Shown in pieces: positions 53,114 to 60,569 of a stretch of 64,000 nucleotides of DNA (positions are counted from its first letter, which is position 1; each line of letters starts with the position of its first letter). This DNA comes from Alphaproteobacteria bacterium (lineage in GTDB: Bacteria; Pseudomonadota; Alphaproteobacteria; Ferrovibrionales; Ferrovibrionaceae). Position numbers and translations under genes: made by a program. Under the pieces are notes generated by a model that searched no databases, was not told the origin of the DNA, and saw only the letters and a list, made by a program, of their open reading frames with translations. The DNA lies in NCBI GenBank assembly GCA_026126215.1, contig JAHCJQ010000004.1, positions 1 through 64,000 of the forward strand, written 5' to 3'.

Positions 53114-53347
53114 CTAGCGCCCTGCGACGCGACGCGCGAGCGGGACCACGTTGGCGGACCGCGGTTCTGCCGGCGCCGGTTCGCACACCGCCTCGAAATC
53201 CTGGTTCTCGATCAGCTCGGCCAAGCGCTCGAGCCGCGACCAGGTGGCGCGCAGCTCGCGTGCGACACCATCGTCCCACAGATCGACGGAGCGCAGGATC
53301 TCTGCCGCCTGCCGCAGGTCGCGAACCGCATTGTGACTGATCATCAT
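53114..53347 (-). CDS. 77-residue helical protein upstream of the CqsS-like gene
   Basis: Begins MMISHNAVRDLRQAAEIL; predicted helical to about residue 55 (LRATWSRLERLAELIENQDFEAV), then a Pro/Ala-rich tail ending in Arg. There is no signal peptide or membrane helix. An AGGGGG stretch precedes the ATG at 53347. It is the first gene of the receptor operon, 28 bases before the receptor start. It is about the right size for a phosphotransfer or adaptor protein but lacks an HPt motif (HxxKG). I recognise no family. Confidence 0.65.
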   Translation of the reverse strand: MMISHNAVRDLRQAAEILRSVDLWDDGVARELRATWSRLERLAELIENQDFEAVCEPAPAEPRSANVVPLARRVAGR

Positions 53348-53659
53348 GGCCCCCTATATCGCATCGGCCTGGAGAGTGCCGCGTCATCCCGGCATCGGAC
53401 TGGCTCTCCGCCCGATGGAGGCATCTTTGTCAGCAAGAAGTTAACAATCCTTCAAATTTCTTAGTTAATTCGCGCCAGATTTAGGCGATTCGTCCGGCAT
53501 GCAAAGTCATTTTATGGTTAATGCCGCGCATTTTCGGGGCAGAACGGGGCTCGTGCATTAGGATTGGTTGCCAATCTCTTCATGAATTCGGCACAAGGCA
53601 GGCGCCGCTTCCGGGAAATGCGATCATCTTCCCCGGTTACGATTTCGCGCCTTCCGCCT
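53348..53659. other. Intergenic region upstream of the receptor operon
   Basis: 312 bases between two minus-strand units, AT-rich at 53440-53520. It should hold the promoter of the 77-residue/receptor/SDR operon, but I find no convincing -10/-35 pair, and no CTTGTC-CAAATTT site like those before cqsA. Frames crossing it look spurious. Confidence 0.5.
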
Positions 53660-53866
53660 TCAGTGATCCTGGGCTTGCATCCAGCGCACGAGCGGCACGG
53701 CCGGCAGCAGCCAGAGCAGCCCGGCAAGCGGATAGAAAATCAGCTCGGCGAGCCAGTGATCGGGCAACGCCCTGACAGCGATCGTCACCATGAATGCGGC
53801 ATAGAGCAGCAGGCCGGCAAGCAATCCGGCAAGACCGAGGAACTTGCGGCCGCGCGGTCCGATCAT
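53660..53866 (-). CDS. DUF2842 membrane protein
   Basis: 68 residues with two membrane helices: LGLAGLLAGLLLYAAFMVTIAV and IFYPLAGLLWLLPAVPLVRWM, the pattern and length of the alphaproteobacterial DUF2842 family. Function unknown. It overlaps the upstream 76-residue gene by ATGA and is the last gene of the Mo-hydroxylase maturation operon. Confidence 0.85.
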   Translation of the reverse strand: MIGPRGRKFLGLAGLLAGLLLYAAFMVTIAVRALPDHWLAELIFYPLAGLLWLLPAVPLVRWMQAQDH

Positions 53867-54093
53867 GCCTCGCTTTCGCCAAGAGCGATGGTGGCGCGCT
53901 TGCCGGCGATACGCACGTCGATGACCGGCTTCCCGTCCACAGTGCGCTTGAAGTTCACCACGACCATGTTGTTTTCGAAGGCATTGACCACGTCCGCCTC
54001 TTCCATGCGCAGGGCGCCGGCGATGGCTTTCACCAGGGCGTTCATCTCATCGAAGAGCTCGGGCTTGGGGCTTCGTGATTTCATGCGTCTCAT
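53863..54093 (-). CDS. 76-residue conserved hypothetical protein
   Basis: Begins MRRMKSRSPKPELFDEMNALVKAIAGALRM, then an alpha-beta pattern, VVNAFENNMVVVNFKRTVDGKPVIDVRIAGKRATIALGE. Soluble, no cysteines and no known motif. It overlaps the SufU-like gene at its start and DUF2842 at its end by 4 bases each, so translation is coupled. I do not recognise the family. Confidence 0.75.
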   Translation of the reverse strand: MRRMKSRSPKPELFDEMNALVKAIAGALRMEEADVVNAFENNMVVVNFKRTVDGKPVIDVRIAGKRATIALGESEA

Positions 54094-54524
54094 TCCTTCC
54101 TTGCAGCCTTCTCCAGCGCCTCGGTAAGGGCACGGAATGGCAGCAGCACGCAGGCATGACGGCTGCGGATGCGGGCCGCCGGTTTCAGGGACTCGATGCC
54201 GCTCCAGCCCGGCGGGAGTTCGGTGGCATCAGGCTGTCGCAGCATGGCGGCCACGCTAGCCGCGGCTTCGTGCAATTCGGCCACCGTCCTTCCGGGCGCA
54301 TGGCGGCCGAGGAGGCTTGCCGATGCCTGGCAGAGCAGGCACGCCTTCACCTCGTGGCCGATGGCGCTTATCTTGCCGTCCGTCACTTCGAGATCGAGCG
54401 TGACACGATCGCCGCATAGCGGGTTGTCGGCGGTCACGCTGGCGGTTGGCGAGGTGAGCCGGCCATGGCCATGCGCATCGCCGGCCAGGCGCAGGAGATC
54501 CATCTGATAGATGTCGTCGCTCAT
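54090..54524 (-). CDS. NifU/SufU-like iron-sulfur scaffold
   Basis: 144 residues from ATG 54524. Three conserved cysteines are in DNPLCGDRV, KACLLCQASASLLG and RHACVLLPFRAL, the ligand set of IscU/SufU N-terminal scaffolds. In Gram-positive bacteria SufU is a zinc-dependent sulfur acceptor for SufS. It overlaps the desulfurase gene by 4 bases, so the two proteins very probably work together. It could serve cluster assembly or pass sulfur to the Mo cofactor. Confidence 0.88.
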   Translation of the reverse strand: MSDDIYQMDLLRLAGDAHGHGRLTSPTASVTADNPLCGDRVTLDLEVTDGKISAIGHEVKACLLCQASASLLGRHAPGRTVAELHEAAASVAAMLRQPDATELPPGWSGIESLKPAARIRSRHACVLLPFRALTEALEKAARKE

Positions 54525-55747
54525 CGGCCGAGCCTCGCCATGGCATCTTCGAGCCCCGTCAGCAGGGCATCGATATCGTCCGTGTCGTTGTAGCAGGCAA
54601 GGCTGGCCCTTGTCGTGCCAGCCACGCCGAAGGCATCCATCAGCGGCTGGGCGCAATGATGCCCGCCGCGCAGCGCGACGCCGTGCCGATCGAGGATCTG
54701 GCAGACATCGTGCGGATGCGCGCCATCGATGGCAAACGATACCACCGGATAACGCGCCTGAAGACCTTGCGGGCCGATCACGCGCAGCCTGCGAAAGCGG
54801 GCAAGTCCTTCGAGCAGCCGGCCGGTGAGGCGCGCGAGATGCGCATGCACGGCTTCCTGGTCGAGACCGGCGATCCAATTCGCCGCCGCGGCAAGGCCCA
54901 CCGCCTGGGCGATGGGCGGGGTGCCAGCCTCGAAGCGGCGCGGCACTTCGGCATAGCTCGTCCGCTCGATCGTGACCCGCTCGATCATCTCGCCACCGCC
55001 GAGGAAGGGGGGCATGGTCTCGAGCAGCTCCTTCCTTCCCCACAGCACGCCAACGCCGTTAGGGCCGAACATCTTGTGTCCGGAGAAGGCATAGAAATCG
55101 ATGCCCAGGCCGCGTACATCGAGCGGGCCATGCGGCGCGCGCTGCGCCCCGTCCAGAAAGACCCGCGCCCCCACCACGCGTGCTGCCGCCACCACCCGCG
55201 CCACGTCCGTCTCGGCACCGGTGACGTTCGAGACGTGGGTCAGGGCCATTAGGCGCGTGCGCTTTCCGAGAAGGCTCTCCATCCGGTCGAGGTCGAGGCG
55301 GCCTTCCGACGTGACCGGAATGGCCTTGAGCACGATGCCCCTTCGCTCGCGCAGCATCTGCCAGGGAACGATGTTGCTGTGATGTTCAAGCACCGAGATG
55401 AGGACCTCGTCCCCGGGATCGAGCCGCGAGCCGAAGCTGTGCGCCAGCAGGTTGATGGCGGCGGTGCAGCCGGAGGTGAGGATGATTTCGTCCGCATCTG
55501 CGGCGTTGAGATACGTCGCAAGCGTGTTTCTTGCCGCCTCGTAGGCCTCTGTCGCCGCTTCCGCCAGGTAATGGACGCTGCGCTTGACGTTGGCCCGCGC
55601 CCCGGTCTCATGGCGCAGGATGGCATCCAGCACCGCGCGCGGCACCTGCGCGGTGGCGCCGTTGTCGAGATAGTGCAGGGGCTGGCCATGCGGGCGCAGC
55701 GCCAGGATCGGGAACTCCGTGCGCAGGGCGGCGGGGTCGAAGTTCAT
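54521..55747 (-). CDS. Cysteine desulfurase, SufS/CsdA type
   Basis: 408 residues. The PLP Lys is in FYAFSGHKMFGPNGVGVLWG, the catalytic Cys in ALRGGHHCAQPLM, and the N-terminus has YLDNGATAQVPRAVLDA. It takes sulfur from cysteine to form a persulfide. The start overlaps the MocA-fusion gene by ATGA, so it sits inside the Mo-enzyme maturation operon. CO dehydrogenase and xanthine dehydrogenase-family Mo sites need a sulfido ligand, so this copy may be a dedicated sulfur donor. Its other possible role is general Fe-S assembly with the SufU-like neighbour. Confidence 0.92.
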   Translation of the reverse strand: MNFDPAALRTEFPILALRPHGQPLHYLDNGATAQVPRAVLDAILRHETGARANVKRSVHYLAEAATEAYEAARNTLATYLNAADADEIILTSGCTAAINLLAHSFGSRLDPGDEVLISVLEHHSNIVPWQMLRERRGIVLKAIPVTSEGRLDLDRMESLLGKRTRLMALTHVSNVTGAETDVARVVAAARVVGARVFLDGAQRAPHGPLDVRGLGIDFYAFSGHKMFGPNGVGVLWGRKELLETMPPFLGGGEMIERVTIERTSYAEVPRRFEAGTPPIAQAVGLAAAANWIAGLDQEAVHAHLARLTGRLLEGLARFRRLRVIGPQGLQARYPVVSFAIDGAHPHDVCQILDRHGVALRGGHHCAQPLMDAFGVAGTTRASLACYNDTDDIDALLTGLEDAMARLGR

Positions 55748-57372
55748 GCCGTGACCCCGGCGGCGCGCAGTGAGGCAAGGGCTTCCGGCGTATCCACGTC
55801 CACCAGAACACCGTTATCGTCCATGGCGACCTCGCAGACCAGTTCGCCATGCCGGCCAATCAGGTGCCGGGCGCCGGTATCGCCCGCGACGTCGCGCATC
55901 TCGGGCAGGAACATCGCGGCGAAGAGCACGGGGTTGCCACGCTTGCCGTTCCAGGTCGGCACGCAGATGGCACGGCCCTCGGTCGGATTGAAGGCGGCGA
56001 TGAGACGGTCGATATGCCGCGCGGTGACGCGGGGCATGTCGCCCAGGCAGATCATCACGCCGTCGCAATCCGGCGGGATGGCGGAGAGGCCGCGCCGCAG
56101 CGAGGAGCTGAGCCCTTGCGCGAAATCCTGGTTGTGGATCAGGGCGACGGGCCGGCCGCGCAGCAGCGAGCGCACCTCGTCCGCCTGATTGCCGGTCACG
56201 ACCACCACCGGGCGGGCCTGCGATTGCAGCACGGCATCGACGACGCGGCGGATCATAGGCTGGCCGTCGAGCTGCTCCAGCAGCTTGTTCGTGCCCATGC
56301 GCCGCGACTGACCCGCGGCGAGCACGATCGCGGCGATGCGCGGGGCGCGTGGCGCAACGGCTTCACCGCCCTGTTCGCGCGGCTGCGGCCGGGTGGCGAT
56401 CTCCTTGAGCAGGCCGCCAACGCCCATGCGCTGGATGTCGGTGCGGCCGACCGCGATGCCTGCCAGCATGCGTTGCAGAACCCAGTCGAAACCGTTGAGC
56501 TTGGGGGAGCGGGCGCAGCCGGGCACGCCGATGACCCGCCGCCCGCCGATGCGGCCGAGCAGGAGCAGGTTGCCCGGATCTACCGGCATGCCGAAATGCT
56601 CGACCTCGCCGCCGGCGGCCTCGATGCCGGCCGGGATCACGTCGCGACGGTCGACGATGGCCGATGCGCCGAAGACCAGCAGCGGCTCGCAATCCTCACG
56701 CGCGAGCGCCCCGAGCGCCCGGCCGACCGCCTCCGTCTCATGCCCGGTGATCTTGACCGCGGCGAGCTGGCTGCCCAGTTCCTCGACCCGCTGGCGGACA
56801 GAACCGGCCGTCTTCTCCACCACGCTGTCCTTGGTCTGGGGCAGGCGCGTGGCCAGCAGTCCGACACGGTGCGGCCGGAACGAAGCGACCGATACCAGTG
56901 GGCCGCCCTCACGCGCTATCGCACTGCATTCCGCGACGGCTTTCTCCGGCGCGGCGAACGGGATCACCTTGACGGTCGCCAGCATCTGGCCGGGCTCGAC
57001 CGCCTCGAACGGCGCCACGGTGGCGATGGTGAGCGCCTCATGCACGAGATTGAGACGGTCGACGCGCGCGGCATCGAGAAGCGCGATTCCATGCGCTTCC
57101 GCATAGAGATTGGCGCGGCCCGTGAAAGGCGCGTTGCGCCGCGTGCCGGGACCCGAAGCGGCGGCGGCGACGAGATCGGCCGCCTGATCCTCCGGCACAT
57201 CGCCGGCTTCCAGGCGTGCGGCGACGACATTGCGCAGGCCGGCCTCCGCAAGCCGCGCCAGGTCGCCGGCGCCGAGGCGATGCCCCTTCTTCAGGCGGAG
57301 ACCGCCCGCGGAGAGGCTGTGCGCCAGGATGGCGCCCTCCGCCTCGTCGAGTGAGAGGGGACCGAAGCGCAT
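55744..57372 (-). CDS. Fusion of MPT-binding (MoeA-like) domain and MocA-type cytidylyltransferase
   Basis: 542 residues. The N-terminal ~340 residues resemble a molybdopterin-binding domain (LVFGASAIVDRRDVIPAGI, GEVEHFGMPVDPGNLLLLGRIGGRRVIGVPG). The C-terminal ~200 residues are a nucleotidyltransferase of the MocA/MobA group: IVLAAGQSRRMGTNKLLEQLDGQP, VMICLGDMPRV and RGNPVLFAAMF. MocA adds CMP to the Mo cofactor, giving the MCD form used by xanthine oxidase-family enzymes such as CoxL. Placement between XdhC-type and desulfurase genes fits. It lies 3 bases after the preceding gene. Confidence 0.88.
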   Translation of the reverse strand: MRFGPLSLDEAEGAILAHSLSAGGLRLKKGHRLGAGDLARLAEAGLRNVVAARLEAGDVPEDQAADLVAAAASGPGTRRNAPFTGRANLYAEAHGIALLDAARVDRLNLVHEALTIATVAPFEAVEPGQMLATVKVIPFAAPEKAVAECSAIAREGGPLVSVASFRPHRVGLLATRLPQTKDSVVEKTAGSVRQRVEELGSQLAAVKITGHETEAVGRALGALAREDCEPLLVFGASAIVDRRDVIPAGIEAAGGEVEHFGMPVDPGNLLLLGRIGGRRVIGVPGCARSPKLNGFDWVLQRMLAGIAVGRTDIQRMGVGGLLKEIATRPQPREQGGEAVAPRAPRIAAIVLAAGQSRRMGTNKLLEQLDGQPMIRRVVDAVLQSQARPVVVVTGNQADEVRSLLRGRPVALIHNQDFAQGLSSSLRRGLSAIPPDCDGVMICLGDMPRVTARHIDRLIAAFNPTEGRAICVPTWNGKRGNPVLFAAMFLPEMRDVAGDTGARHLIGRHGELVCEVAMDDNGVLVDVDTPEALASLRAAGVTA

Positions 57373-57375
57373 CTC

Positions 57376-58074
57376 TCAAGCCGCCCGCTTGCGCAGCCGT
57401 TCCGTCGCCTGCGCCAGGATGGAGACGGCAATCTCCGCCGGGGAACGTGCGCCGATATCAAGCCCGGCAGGCCCTTGGATACGGGAGAGTTCGTGTTCGG
57501 GAAAGCCGGCCGTGCGCAGCCGGTCGAGCCGCCTCGCATGGGTGCGGATCGAACCGAGGGCGCCGATATAGAAGGCATCGGAGCGCAGCGCGGCGGCCAG
57601 CGCCGGATCGTCGAGCTTCGGGTCGTGGGTGAGGGTCACCACCGCCGTCCGCAGGTCGGGCGCGAAAGCCGCCATGGCCTCATCCGGCCAGGCATGGGAG
57701 AGATGCACGCCGGGAAAGCGTTCGCCGGTGGCGAAGGCACGGCGCGGATCGACGACGCTCACGTCGTAGCCCGCAAGTGCCGCCATGGGCGCGAGGGACT
57801 GGGAGATATGCACCGCGCCGATCACGATCATGCGCAGCGGCGGATTGAAGACATTGAGGAAGACCGGGCCTTCGGCCGTCTCGATGGTGGTGGAGCGATC
57901 GGCGAGGAGCGCGGCGCGCGCCGCCTCCGCGACCTGGTGCGGCCAGCCCCTGGCACCTTTCTTGCCCTGCAGGTAGAGGAGGGTCTCCGCACCGGTCCGC
58001 AGGTTCTTGGCAAGCACTACGGGAACCTTGGCGGTCCGGTCTGCCTGCAACTGTTCAAAGGTCGTGCTCTGCAT
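57376..58074 (-). CDS. XdhC family protein, Rossmann domain
   Basis: 232 residues. A variable N-terminus (AKNLRTGAETLLYLQ, HQVAEAARAALLADRSTT) is followed by the XdhC Rossmann fold: MIVIGAVHISQSLAPMAALAGYDVSVVDPR, TLTHDPKLDDPALAAALRSDAFYIGALGS and RIQGPAGLDIGARSPAEIAVSILA. XdhC binds Mo cofactor and hands it, sulfurated, to the apo-enzyme. It follows the separate XdhC_CoxI N-domain gene by 6 bases; together they correspond to the two parts of a CoxI/XdhC protein. Confidence 0.88.
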   Translation of the reverse strand: MQSTTFEQLQADRTAKVPVVLAKNLRTGAETLLYLQGKKGARGWPHQVAEAARAALLADRSTTIETAEGPVFLNVFNPPLRMIVIGAVHISQSLAPMAALAGYDVSVVDPRRAFATGERFPGVHLSHAWPDEAMAAFAPDLRTAVVTLTHDPKLDDPALAAALRSDAFYIGALGSIRTHARRLDRLRTAGFPEHELSRIQGPAGLDIGARSPAEIAVSILAQATERLRKRAA

Positions 58075-58080
58075 GGCCGT

Positions 58081-58407
58081 TCAGTCGAGTCGCTCCACAT
58101 AGACCTGGATTTTTCCGCCGCAGGCGAGGCCGACCTCCCAGGCCTGGTCGTCGGTCACGCCGAAATCGAGCATGCGCGGCTTGCCGTCGTGGATCGTGTC
58201 GACAGCCTCCTGCACGACGGCGCCCTCAATGCAGCCGCCGGAGACCGAGCCGACGAAGGCGCCGTCCTCGGTGATGGCAAGCTGGCTGCCAACCGGCCGG
58301 GGCGCCGAGCCCCAGGTGGTCACCACCGTGGCGATGGCGACGCCGCGCCCCTCGCGACGCCATTGGCCGGCCTGCTGCAACACGTCGGGATTCTGCGCGG
58401 ATGTCAT
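58081..58407 (-). CDS. XdhC_CoxI N-terminal-domain protein
   Basis: 108 residues. GVAIATVVTTWGSAPRPVGSQLAITEDG, FVGSVSGGCIEGAVVQEA and the C-terminal VGLACGGKIQVYVE are the XdhC_CoxI domain, whose cysteines help bind the sulfurated Mo cofactor. In many XdhC proteins this is fused to the Rossmann domain; here it is its own gene. It overlaps the VWA (CoxE) gene by 4 bases upstream. Confidence 0.88.
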   Translation of the reverse strand: MTSAQNPDVLQQAGQWRREGRGVAIATVVTTWGSAPRPVGSQLAITEDGAFVGSVSGGCIEGAVVQEAVDTIHDGKPRMLDFGVTDDQAWEVGLACGGKIQVYVERLD

Positions 58408-59615
58408 GCTGCTTTCTCCCTCACGGACAGGTCGCGTCGGGGGGCCGGTCTGCCCAGGGCGGCCGCAAGATCCTCAAGACTTTCCAGGTTGTGCACCGGC
58501 CTGAATTCGTCCACATGGGGCAATATAGTGCGGATTCCGATGGATTTCGGCTCGAAGCCCTCATAGCGCAGCAACGGGTTCAGCCAGACCAGCCGCCGGC
58601 AGGACATGCGCAGCCGCTCGATCTCGTGTTCGAGCCCGGCGCCGGCATCGCGGTCCAGCCCGTCGGAGATGAACAGCACGATGGCCCCCTGGCCCAGCAC
58701 CCGGCGCGACCAGTCGCGGTTGAACGCGTGGAGCGTAGCGCCGATCCGGGTGCCGCCCGACCAGTCCTGCACCACGGCGCCGATCTTCTGCATCGCCATG
58801 TCGATGTCGCGGAAGCGGAGCTGGCGCGTGACGTTGGTCAGGCGGGTGCCGAACAGGAACGTATGCACCCGGTCGCGGTCGTTGGTGATGGCATGCAGGA
58901 AATGCAGGAACACGCGGGAATAGCGGCTCATGGAGCCGGAAATGTCGCAGAGCACGACGAGCGGCGGATGCCGCGTCGCCGCCTCCCGGTGCTTCAGCGG
59001 AATGTGTCCCCCGCCCGAACGCAGCGCCGCGCGCAGGGTCGCGCGCATGTCGGCGCGCCGTCCGCGCGGGTCGGGATGGAAGCGGCGCGTCGGGACCTCG
59101 ACGATGGGCAGGCGCATCTGCGCGATGAGGCGCCGGGCCCGTCGCAGTTCTTCGGCGCTCATCGTCTCGAAATCCATCTTCTGCAGCAGCTCGCGGTCCG
59201 AGTAGGTGAGGGTGGCATCGATTTCCAGTTCCTCCTCCTGGCGACCGGCGCCTTTCGGATCGGCCGCGCCGAGACCGGGAAAGAACGCGTCCGCGAGCCG
59301 GCGGTTCTGCCGGCGCGAATCCATCTCGCCGCCCGGATCGATGGTGGGAAGCAGCAGGCCCATCATCTTTTCCAGAAGCTGCGGGTTGCGCCAGAAGATG
59401 TGGAAAGCCTGGTCGAACAGCTCCTTCTGGTCCTGCCGGTTGACCAGCACCGAATGAAGGGTCCAGTAGAGGTCGTCGCGCCGGCCGATTCCGGCCACCT
59501 CCACCGCCCGCACTGCATCGATGATCCGCCCCGGGCCGATCGGCAAGCCGGCGGCACGCAGCACGCGGCCGAAATACATGATGTTCTCGACCAGGCGGGC
59601 GGGGTCGTCGCTCAT
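58404..59615 (-). CDS. coxE: CoxE-family von Willebrand A domain protein
   Basis: 403 residues from ATG 59615, which overlaps the CoxD gene by 4 bases; the frame runs on upstream in shadow. The VWA-type domain has a MIDAS-like metal site DISGSMSRYSR, and FISDGLDRDAG near the end. CoxE works with the AAA+ protein CoxD, as a chelatase-like pair, in maturing the Mo-Cu or Mo site of CoxL-type enzymes. Confidence 0.88.
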   Translation of the reverse strand: MSDDPARLVENIMYFGRVLRAAGLPIGPGRIIDAVRAVEVAGIGRRDDLYWTLHSVLVNRQDQKELFDQAFHIFWRNPQLLEKMMGLLLPTIDPGGEMDSRRQNRRLADAFFPGLGAADPKGAGRQEEELEIDATLTYSDRELLQKMDFETMSAEELRRARRLIAQMRLPIVEVPTRRFHPDPRGRRADMRATLRAALRSGGGHIPLKHREAATRHPPLVVLCDISGSMSRYSRVFLHFLHAITNDRDRVHTFLFGTRLTNVTRQLRFRDIDMAMQKIGAVVQDWSGGTRIGATLHAFNRDWSRRVLGQGAIVLFISDGLDRDAGAGLEHEIERLRMSCRRLVWLNPLLRYEGFEPKSIGIRTILPHVDEFRPVHNLESLEDLAAALGRPAPRRDLSVREKAA

Positions 59616-60532
59616 CGCGGTCCGGCGGCCATCTCGGCCTGCACGCGATTGATGATGGCGGCCGCCTCGCTGCCCTGCACCTTGGCGATGTCGTCCTGGT
59701 ATTTGAGCAGCACGCCGATCGTGTCGTTGACGGTGCGCGGGTCGAGCGCGATGACGTTGAGCTGGATCAGCGCTTCCGCCCAGTCGATCGTCTCGGCGAT
59801 GCCGGGCAGCTTGAAGAGATCCATTCGGCGCAATTCCTGCACGAAGCCCACGACCTGTCGCGCGAGCCGCTGGTCGGCTCCCGGCACCTTGCGCGCGATG
59901 ATGCGCAGCTCCCGCTCGGCATCCGGATAGGCCACCCAATGATAGAGACAGCGCCGCTTGAGCGCGTCGTGGATTTCCCGGGTGCGGTTCGAGGTGATGA
60001 CGACGATCGGCGGCTCCGGTGCCTTGATGGTGCCGATTTCCGGAATGGTGATCTGGAAGTCGGACAGGATCTCCAGGAGGTAAGCCTCGAACGGCTCGTC
60101 GGTCCGGTCGAGTTCGTCGATCAGCAGGACCGGCGGGCCGGCCGCATCCGCCCGCAGCGCCTGCAGCAGCGGGCGCTCGATCAGGAAGCGCGAGGAGAAT
60201 ACGTCCTGGCCGATCTTGTCGCGGTCCTGGATGCCGGCCGCCTCTGCCAGGCGGATCTCGATCATCTGCCTCGCATAGTTCCATTCATAGACGGCGGAGG
60301 CGACGTCCAGCCCTTCGTAGCATTGCAGGCGCACCAGCCGGCGGCCGAGGGCGCGCGAGAGAACCTTGGCGATTTCGGTCTTGCCGACCCCGGCCTCGCC
60401 TTCGAGGAACAGCGGCCGGCGCAGGCTGAGCGCCAGAAACAGCGTCGTCGCCAGCGCGCGGTCGGCGACATAATCCTCGCCCGCGAGAAGGGCTTCCGTG
60501 GCATCGATTGTGGCGGGCAGGGGGGTGGACAT
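59612..60532 (-). CDS. coxD: MoxR-type AAA+ ATPase, CoxD family
   Basis: 306 residues. Walker A EGEAGVGKTEIAK, Walker B VLLIDELDRTDEPFEAYLLEIL, sensor 1 VVITSNRTREI, and the MoxR-specific RRCLYHWVAYPD. CoxD is required for assembling the active site of aerobic CO dehydrogenase, acting with CoxE encoded immediately downstream. It heads the tightly overlapped run to 53660, 37 bases after the CNT transporter gene. Confidence 0.92.
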   Translation of the reverse strand: MSTPLPATIDATEALLAGEDYVADRALATTLFLALSLRRPLFLEGEAGVGKTEIAKVLSRALGRRLVRLQCYEGLDVASAVYEWNYARQMIEIRLAEAAGIQDRDKIGQDVFSSRFLIERPLLQALRADAAGPPVLLIDELDRTDEPFEAYLLEILSDFQITIPEIGTIKAPEPPIVVITSNRTREIHDALKRRCLYHWVAYPDAERELRIIARKVPGADQRLARQVVGFVQELRRMDLFKLPGIAETIDWAEALIQLNVIALDPRTVNDTIGVLLKYQDDIAKVQGSEAAAIINRVQAEMAAGPR

Positions 60533-60569
60533 GGAGCGTTACTCTGACCTGACGGGCGGGAAGGCAATT

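Noticed and set aside
52285-53340. 351-residue plus-strand open frame
   Set aside because: It is antisense to the CqsS-like gene and the 77-residue gene, with no motif and no start site.
53114-53347. LuxU-like phosphotransfer protein
   Set aside because: The size fits but there is no HPt histidine motif. The single His near the N-terminus is not in a suitable context.
55849-57354. 501-residue plus-strand open frame
   Set aside because: It is a shadow of the MPT-binding/MocA fusion gene. Its composition is typical of antisense frames in GC-rich DNA.
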